Below are positions 56,801-64,000 of a stretch of 64,000 nucleotides of DNA, piece by piece. The DNA lies in assembly GCF_025399195.1 (NCBI RefSeq), contig NW_026252110.1, forward strand, positions 186,001-250,000, read 5' to 3'. How positions within the stretch are numbered: the first letter of the stretch is position 1; each line of letters begins with the position of its first letter. The notes below the pieces were generated by a model. That model was not told where the DNA came from. It ran no database searches and saw only the letters and a program-made list of their open reading frames with translations. Position numbers and translations under genes: made by a program. Origin of the DNA: Umbelopsis ramanniana AG. Its lineage: Eukaryota; Mucoromycota; Umbelopsidomycetes; Umbelopsidales; Umbelopsidaceae.

Positions 56801-58010
56801 TCAGGCGATCTCAAGCCCGTTGAGGAGCGAAATAGTGTTTTGAAATCTATAATGGAGGTTAAGAAGCGATTCCCTGAAGGAATTCCCCAATTGGATCCTA
56901 TTGAGAACATGGGTATCAAAGATGAAGGCTTTAAGAAGCTAGTTCGCGTAAGTCATGTTTGAATTAATATGGCCACATGTGAAGTGCACAAGTTAACACA
57001 ATTATTGTTTTCAATTGCTTTCTATAGAAAATCGAAGTATTGGAATCCAAGCTTTTGTCCAACCCTCTTCATAATTCACCCGAGCTTTCCAAACTATATG
57101 ACAGCTATGCCAAGAAGATGGAGTTGACCAACCAAATCAAGGCACTCCGCAAGCAAATCTCACAAGCACACTCAATTGTTCAACTGGATGAGCTGAAATG
57201 CAGAAAGCGAGTCATGCGAAGGTGAGTGCTATGGATGCTAATTTCAGTGTCTGTGCTGTTCGGTCGCTGACCTTATCATCATCCGAAACTATAGACTTGG
57301 ATTTACAAGTGCAGCTGATGTCGTTGAGATGAAGGGAAGAGTAGCTTGCGAGATCAGTTCCGGTGATGAACTTCTTCTCACTGAATTGATGTTCCACGGT
57401 GTATTCAACGACCTTTCTGTTGAACAATCCGTCGCATTGCTCAGTTGCTTTGTTTTCGACGAAAAGGTGAGTTGCCAAGTGGTTTTTGGCGGATTTGCTC
57501 AAAGTCTTAAGTCACTGAATGTTTTGTCCACAGAGCGAAGAAACCCCACGTTTGAAGGAAGAGTTGGAAGGCCCTCTGCGTACATTGCAGGAAGCAGCTC
57601 GTCGAATTGCAAAGGTTTCTCAAGAATCCAAGCTTAACGTTGACGAAGAGGAGTATGTCAAGAAGTTCCGTCCAGAACTCATGGATGTGGTGTTCGCTTG
57701 GTGTCAAGGCGCAAAGTTCTCTCAAATCTGTAAAATGACCGACGTGTTCGAAGGTTCCTTGATTCGTGTGTTCCGACGACTGGAAGAGCTACTTCGCCAA
57801 ATGTGCAGTGCTGCCAAGAGCATCGGTAACACTGAATTAGAAAACAAGTTTGCTGAAGGTAAGGGAATATGCACAAACCTGCACTTGATGTGCTACTTTC
57901 ACTGTGGAAAATCGTTGATTTACTAACTGATGTACTTCTCTGCAACTCTTTTTATAGGTATTAACAAGCTTCATAGAGACATCATCTTCGCAGCATCTCT
58001 TTATTTGTAA
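53808..58010 (+). CDS. MTR4: Nuclear exosome RNA helicase Mtr4
   Basis: Thirteen exons (first 53808-54209, last 57958-58010). Mtr4 is the Ski2-like DExH helicase of TRAMP-type complexes that threads RNA into the nuclear exosome, including 5.8S and aberrant transcripts. After an acidic, poorly conserved N-terminus, helicase motifs appear in order: FNLDPFQ (Q-like), [17 protein letters not shown] (Walker A), [41 protein letters not shown] (DEIH), [52 protein letters not shown] and [15 protein letters not shown]. The arch/KOW insertion is present ([15 protein letters not shown] to GEMIVVPVTL), and the C-terminal DSH domain ends [23 protein letters not shown], then [16 protein letters not shown], the normal family end. 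Confidence 0.97.
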
Positions 58011-58112
58011 TTTTTTTTTTCATGCTTTCGCAATCGAGCTATTGACTTTGGCGCACTTTGATCCATTTCGTACCATCATCATAAAAAGTAAACCTCCCCC
58101 CTGTTACTAATA

Positions 58113-61100
58113 TCATGGAGAGTCTATTCCTGAAGTTAAATTAAAGCTTTCGACCTGACTCAAATAGTCGTTCTTGATATTTTCAATACTATCATGCAGC
58201 ATTTCGTCCGACATGGTTGTGAATGGTAGCAAGCGCAGCTTTTCCACAACCTGTAACGTCGTAATGTTTATAGGTTGCATTTGTGCTCGCAAGAAAGCAG
58301 TTTTTTGATATCCAGCTTACCTCCACCGTCAGATTTTGTTGTCTCTGTAATTTACCTGCCGATGACATTTGTTTGCGCTGGTCAGCCAAGCGCTGAAGCT
58401 TTAAACAAGGTGCTCGAAGTAAACCACTTTGATCAGCTTTTGATAGCATAGCGAGCTTCAAAGTACCTCATTTGCTATAGTGTATGCCCTCTGAACGATT
58501 TCGTCTGGTAGCCCAAGCATCTGAGCAGCTTGCAGGCCTGTAATTTTAGCGGTTTCTAGTGGTTAGATTGAGCACATCAAAGAACGACTGGGTACTATTT
58601 CATACCATATGATACAGGATTTGCTCTGCCGTCTTGAACAAGATAATGAAATCTCATTGAGCACTGATTGTCATCGGTGTTCTTGCGAAGGAAATTAGCC
58701 GGAAATCCATGACATTTGAAAGTGTTAGCCTTACCAAGTCTACCATTAACTGTAGTTTGACAACATTGGGGTACACATCCAGAGTGTAAGTCAGCTCATG
58801 CAAATGAGTTGCAAAGTACACAAATGCCTTGACATATGCTTCGGGTTAGTCCATTGAAAAAATGTATTAAATGAGACATATGGCACCAGTTTTGTTTTTA
58901 CTTTTGTATCTATTAGCTCCTCACACACCGCAGTCGATATTGCCAAAGCATCGCAAGTCGAAGTTGCTGTTCACTAAATGAGCCAACGTGCAGAGTAACA
59001 AGAACTGACCTCAATGCTCTCACCTCTTCCCATTTCATCCATAATAATGAGACTCGAGTCTGTCACATTTTGCAACATATACGCGATATCCCTCATTTCC
59101 ACCATAAAGGACGAAATTCCTGTCTCTGCAGAATCATCAACTGGAAGCCTTGTGAAGAGCTTGATAGGGTTCAACGACTACGACGTGTAGAGATATAGTC
59201 CCGGTTTAATTGACCGACTTACATAATCTGTTGGCCGAAAGCATGCATACTTGGCCGGAACACTGATGATGAAAACATATTGTGAGCATTGATACATTCA
59301 TCATAAATGACCCGGTGACATGTGAAGTCTTACAATGACCCAATATGAGCCATGATCACCAACATAGCAATTGTACGAAGGTAAGTTGACTTTCCGCTCA
59401 TGTTGGGCCCAGTTACAATCTGGAAGTTGGTAGTGTCAGACGCAAATATATCGTTTGGAACAAATTGAGTGCAGGAAACTCGTTCTCTAATGGGATGCCG
59501 ACCGGCCATTATGGCTAGAGTGTCTGAAAACTCGGGTCGAACTGTTTGCTGGCGTTAACAACGTGCTTTAGCCACAATCAGTGATAACAGAGCCAAGCTT
59601 ACCATAGTCTGCAACAGTACACATATATGTAAATGCTACACAAATGTCCAGTAGTGCAATTGCCTCCGAAAACTTGTAGAGTATGTGTATACCGCTGCGT
59701 ATGTCGTCCATGATTTTGTTAACGTAGCTGCAAGAAAGCAATTTTTAATTTTGATGTCTAAAAAGTTTTTCTTCATTCTTTCTTCCGTTTCGTATCTTAC
59801 CCATCCGAATGTCTATATATCTCTGAGAGGGACTCCGAAACACGATAGTTGAGTTGAAGCTTTTCATAGTCATGATTATTCTTGTGTTCGAACGCTATAT
59901 CCTCGCAGTTTTGAGCAACTAACCAACTCAATGCTTGTGAAATGCAATTGTCGTTTTTTTTGGATGACACTTATAAATTGCTCTTGAAGCTCGTCTCTGG
60001 CGGTAGCATCTACTGGAAGAGACAGATAGAATCCATTTTTCTCGCTGAACTGAGCCTTGATATTCAACGATGTCTCCTCTGCAATACATAAAAAAAACAA
60101 AATAAGCTTTCATCAACGTGTAGTTGAGATTTCATCTGAGGCAGTAAAATACCACAATAGCTTGCAACAAGATCGTATATGTCGTTGACTGCTTCTCTGT
60201 AAGTCTGTCGAGCTTGAAATGTGCGTTATGGATGGGGTTGCTGTCGTTCTTCGAGGCTAAAAGATTAAATGTGCATACCAACATCCAGCATTCCGCATAA
60301 TCCGGTCTTGACAGCGTAGCATCTCTGATGGCGCATACCTAAAGCTGATTTCTGATACCCTGCATCCTCTTCGATCGATTCGGTAATGAGCAATAGAAAC
60401 TGCCCTGTACGTACTTGAGTCCATCGGCATAGCTACTTAAGTAGAAATGAATAGTTCAAGCACCCACCAATGATTGAGTCCTCCATAACCTGTTTAATAC
60501 ACCATTAAATACAATACCCAATTGATCGTTTCATTTTCTCTATAAAAACCTCTTTAATGCTTAAAAGTAGTGCAGATTTTGGTATCCCTAGTGCTGTGAC
60601 TATTGGTTTCACAGATTCTAGGCAACTTTTGAGTATTAGTAATTGATTAATGTTGTTGCAAGTGTTTTGAGAGTGTGCTTTCAATGGTTTCTTGATGATC
60701 TAAATTGGTTACAAAATTGGTTACAATCAGTGATTGAAATGTTAGCTGAAATCTACATACCATTGCTATGGCCCTGTCTAAATCCGCGAAGGATGAGATT
60801 GCTGAAAATGAATTCAGTTGTTGTGAACGTGAATAGATAATCAACTAAAGGAAATTATTAGAAGATCACCTTTTTTGACTCCAAAGAACATGTCCTGAAT
60901 TTTCATATGTGTTAATAAAAGAACAAAAGTTCTTTTGAGCTTTTGTTTTTACCTCATTCTGACTCATTTCTGAAAGGTGTAAGTTGTTACTGAATACTAT
61001 GGTTTCTGTCAATGACGTTGGATAGACAAAATATACCTTCTACCGCATCGAGCCTTGCCTCAATGATCGATATATCTACCAAAAAAAAGTTTAATTTGAT

Positions 61101-62392
61101 TCCAGCGACGTTTAAGATTGTAAAACTTACCTTTCAGTGGTTGCAATATGCTTATGCGCAATAAACGACCTACCAAAATTTACATGAACATTAAGGCATC
61201 ATTGACCGTAAGGCTTAATTACGACGGTGTGATAATACCTCCCATCTGAGTTGACGTATGATTGAGAATACCTTTGGAAAGCATCAGCAAACAATAAATC
61301 ATGTTCAAAACAGACACTGAAGCTTACCGAAGAGTGAAAGATTGCTTTGGCCATTGGAAAGACTGGTGATGAGTTCCAAATTGCGAGCCGCTACGGCATC
61401 TGTTTGTCATAGGTAATACGACAGCTGTAGTCATTATACATGTCATGGTAAATTGATCAAAATACGCACCTATCATCATGGATCCTATTTTTCAAGACGT
61501 TAGTATACATTTGGAGTAATAACAAAGTGTAGAAGACACACCTTCCGGTCCAACATATTTAACCTTGACCGAATGGTCTCGGTATATAAAATGATCCCTA
61601 TCCTGAGCGAACCTGGAATTGCTTATATCTCAATATTTTTCACAGATGTCGCTTATTTCGATAAACGAACCTGAATGCCGCCGCTGTTGCTGCCAAGCAG
61701 TAAAACCTGGTTGTACGTTCAGTGTTACCAACATTACTTGGAAATAAAAGCAAAAGTACAATTCCTTACTTCCCGGATACGCTGACTTGGAGGGAAGTAG
61801 CTTCTTGTTGTATTCCAAACCTTTTGATGCATTCCATACCTTTAATGCCAAGAATTCATCAGAGTTATATCATGCAAACACAAAAGCAGCTCCCTTCTCA
61901 CTCACCAGTAACATCATTGAACAGCCTTCGGGAGACAGGCACAAGTTTTGTATCTTCTTGAATGGATTCATACATGAATTTGCATAATTTGCTTTTGGGT
62001 TCTTCCAGGTTTTTGTCGATGACTATGATCTACAAAGGTCAATGGCATCAGTTTGTTCTTTTCTTGCAGCTCCTCAATAATATCGCGCATACTTGATTTG
62101 GATTATACACATGAATCATGTGCATTGTTTTCACATACGTTTGCGTATCAGCAATCTATCAAGCCAAAGTAAGGAAGAATGGAAAATGCAGAAGATGTAT
62201 GCAGGAGATAATAGAAACCTGGGAAATACAGCAGGTATTGTCATGCATATTAATGAAGCATAGACCTATCTCAGTAGCTACACCTCGGCTTTCAGCCATG
62301 GCCAAGATACAGTCGTTCTTTTGATGGCCGAAGGTTGTTGGTGGTCGAGAATATGAAGTGGTTCTTTGCCCTGATGATAGAGATAGTGACAT
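58113..62392 (-). CDS. MSH4: Meiotic MutS homologue Msh4
   Basis: Intron-rich gene (about twenty small exons), ATG at 62392 and TGA at 58113. Msh4 pairs with Msh5 to stabilise recombination intermediates and promote crossovers in meiosis; it lacks the mismatch-binding domain I. N-terminal landmark: ILAMAESRGVATEIGLCFINM, typical of Msh4. Clamp/lever helices are spread over the middle exons, including INQLLILKSCLESVKPIVTALGIP in type. ATPase domain: Walker A GPNMSGKSTYLRTIA (about 59380-59430), LFTRLPVDDSAETGISSFMVEMRDIAYML, and Walker B SLIIMDEMGR. The spliced continuation reads GRATSTCDALAISTAVCEEL, with Ala where most MutS proteins have Gly. C-terminal helix-turn-helix: TGLQAAQMLGLPDEIVQRAYTIANEV. 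I did not fix every exon edge. Confidence 0.85.
60702..60725. repeat. Perfect 12-base tandem duplication in an MSH4 intron
   Basis: AAATTGGTTACA is present twice without a gap. On the coding strand it lies just upstream of an acceptor (CAATTTAG), so it duplicates part of the 3' end of the intron. Confidence 0.75.
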
Positions 62393-62499
62393 GGCGTAAA
62401 ATGAGAGGGAGAAAGGTAAGGTATAATTGGCGGTGGGGGGATTGAATGTTTAAATTTATTGTTATGTACAAGCGTTCGTGTTCGTGATGTAAATCTAAT

Positions 62500-64000
62500 C
62501 TACATAATGTTCTTCTTTTTGCCTCTAGAAACAGCAGGTCCCCACACCTTGATGGTGCTATCTGCTGAACAACTAGCAAGGATAGGCTCTGTAGGGTGAA
62601 AATTCACGGCATACACACGATCTGTATGCCCTTCCAGTCTTTGCATCAATTCAGAAGAATTCTGATTAAAAGAAAGCAGATAAGTATACTTCGACGGTAG
62701 CAAGCAACTGATCTATCGCTCTCACCTCTCCAATATTGTATAAATAAGCATATGGGTCAGCACTTCCAGTAGCTAACAATACACTCTTCTCCTCTGTACG
62801 ATCAACCAAAAATTAGCAGTTGTAGAGAGATATATACGAGTGCCTATCAACTTACCAACAGCATTATTCAGTCGACTTGGAATGGATGCATTGTCTTTAC
62901 ATATGAGAAATAATGATATTAGCCTTAGTAGGCGAAATAAACCAGTCAGCCATAATACATACATTCTTTGCCAGTGTAAAAAGAAGCTTTGATTGGCCAG
63001 TTCTTGTTTTTAAATCCTTTGAGAGTGTGTACAAGGCGCATGTCTGATTTTGGAGGATCCAAACCTCGGTCACATACACGAAGAACTAACAAAATTCAAA
63101 GTTAAATGGATGCAGCTATTAGCGATTGGTAAGTATCATGTAATTACCATTATCGTAGCTGTTGATCGCCATATATCTCGGTTCATCGTAATCATTCACT
63201 GTGATATACCGGGTCAGAATCAATTGATGAGAGCAGAGGACATAATCCAATTGTTACTTACAAGATCTTCGCGTTGCGTCTGTCATCCTCCGGCCAACTG
63301 TGATGTGCGAAATTGGATTGCGACTTTGATCAAAGATAGTCTCTTTGACACATTTCCCTATAGTACCGCTTTAGTTTACGCTCAAAAGCCGTGACAAACA
63401 GGGTTTTTGAACTTACGGGCTCGAACATCCCAAACTTTGACAGCACCTTTAGAATCACCTGTTATGACATGGATTCCGTCCCGCGATACATAAAGACTGT
63501 TGATCATAGCATCATTCGTTAATTGAACATCAGGGCTGATAGGATGTGACTGAAATTCGTTATTTTCAGGCTGCGTTGATGATGCCGATCTAACATCAAT
63601 CATTCCTAGGACGTTCCTAGAGGTACCATAATAGAAAACGTGCGCATCTACACAAAGCATTCGGTTACTATACATCCAGCGCAATATATAAAGCAACGTG
63701 GCTCCAACTTACTGACGAAATCCCATCCGAGGCATTGCACAAACCCCTTTGTTTCCCAACTTCCTGATAATGTACCCGACTCGATATCCCATGTTTTGCA
63801 AGTTGAATCATATCCACCGGATAGCAAGGTTGATGAATCGATACTCCATGACAAATCCGATATATTGAGAGAGTGGGATTTGAGGCATAAGATCTTTGTT
63901 CAAACAGCGGTCAATACTAACATCCCATGTTTCGTCCGAGCTTTTCCATCTTTTTCATTTACTCACCTCCTTTTGACCCGATACCGTATCCCATACTCGC
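62500..64000 (-). CDS. WD40-repeat protein, C-terminal part
   Basis: Partial gene, entering from the right edge and ending at the TAG at 62500. The first visible exon gives a WD unit ending VWDTVSGQK. Later units include LSWSIDSSTLLSGGYDSTCKTWDI, GFVQCLGWDF, INSLYVSRDGIHVITGDSKGAVKVWDVRAR, a segment with KGFKNKNWPIKASFYTGKE, and RLEGHTDRVYAVNFHPTEPILASCSADSTIKVW. The end is basic (SRGKKKNIM). The protein is a beta-propeller of at least five visible repeats, probably nuclear given the basic end. The exact family is not clear to me; splicing-associated WD40 proteins are candidates. Its stop is 107 bases upstream of the MSH4 start, in the same orientation, so both may share a short intergenic promoter. 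Confidence 0.75.

Noticed and set aside
1-64000. Transposons, CRISPR arrays, rRNA, biosynthetic cluster
   Set aside because: No reverse transcriptase, transposase, long terminal repeat, spaced direct repeat array, rRNA or PKS/NRPS-like gene was seen on either strand.

Overview
The window is nuclear DNA of a filamentous or early-diverging fungus, most likely Mucoromycota. The evidence is the density of genes on both strands, many short (about 50-120 base) GT-AG introns with TACTAAC-like branch sites, and a set of fungal proteins: Ett1/Nro1, neutral trehalase with a protein kinase A site, Lcb1, Snx4/Atg24, a YIL108W-type metallopeptidase and an allantoate-type MFS carrier. The phylum is an inference from gene content; I saw no rRNA or mitochondrial marker. 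I found no transposon, CRISPR array, rRNA or convincing tRNA.

Layout, left to right. 1-2.8 kb: the 3' end of a TFIIIC B-block subunit gene and an unrecognised polytopic membrane protein. 2.9-11 kb: Las1 (rRNA ITS2 endonuclease) divergent from Ett1/Nro1, then a LACTB2-type metallo-beta-lactamase RNase divergent from a short Virilizer/VIRMA-like m6A-writer subunit. 11.2-15.9 kb: a NIPA/Rsm1 zinc-finger protein with an acidic tail of about 1,200 residues. 16.8-24 kb: a Rab GTPase, a MARVEL-like tetraspan protein, an unknown proline-rich protein and MsrA. 24.3-31.5 kb: a single-exon metallopeptidase-jacalin protein, a small unknown gene and a vacuolar Ca2+/H+ exchanger. 32-43 kb: a C9orf85 homologue, a PLP decarboxylase, Snx4 divergent from Ski8, Lcb1 and NDUFA5. 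43.9-51.7 kb: a WDR20/CreC-type WD40 protein, an MFS carrier and neutral trehalase. 53.8-64 kb: Mtr4, Msh4 and the 3' part of another WD40 gene.

The genes do not form a pathway cluster. Several act on RNA (Mtr4 and Ski8 in exosome pathways, Las1, a TFIIIC subunit, the VIRMA-like protein, the LACTB2-like RNase, Ett1). Others serve membranes and signalling (Rab, Snx4, Vcx1-like exchanger, Lcb1) or stress and metabolism (trehalase, MsrA, NDUFA5). Many are arranged as divergent pairs sharing promoters of 120-500 bases.

Exon boundaries were worked out by hand from splice consensus and reading-frame continuity. For most genes the exon lengths sum to a multiple of three, which supports the models. 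The points most worth a second look are the short VIRMA-like protein in a fungus, the giant acidic NIPA tail, the Ski8 start codon that directly abuts its first intron, the GC-AG intron in LCB1, the 11-base micro-exon in msrA, and the small exon of trehalase that carries its kinase site.
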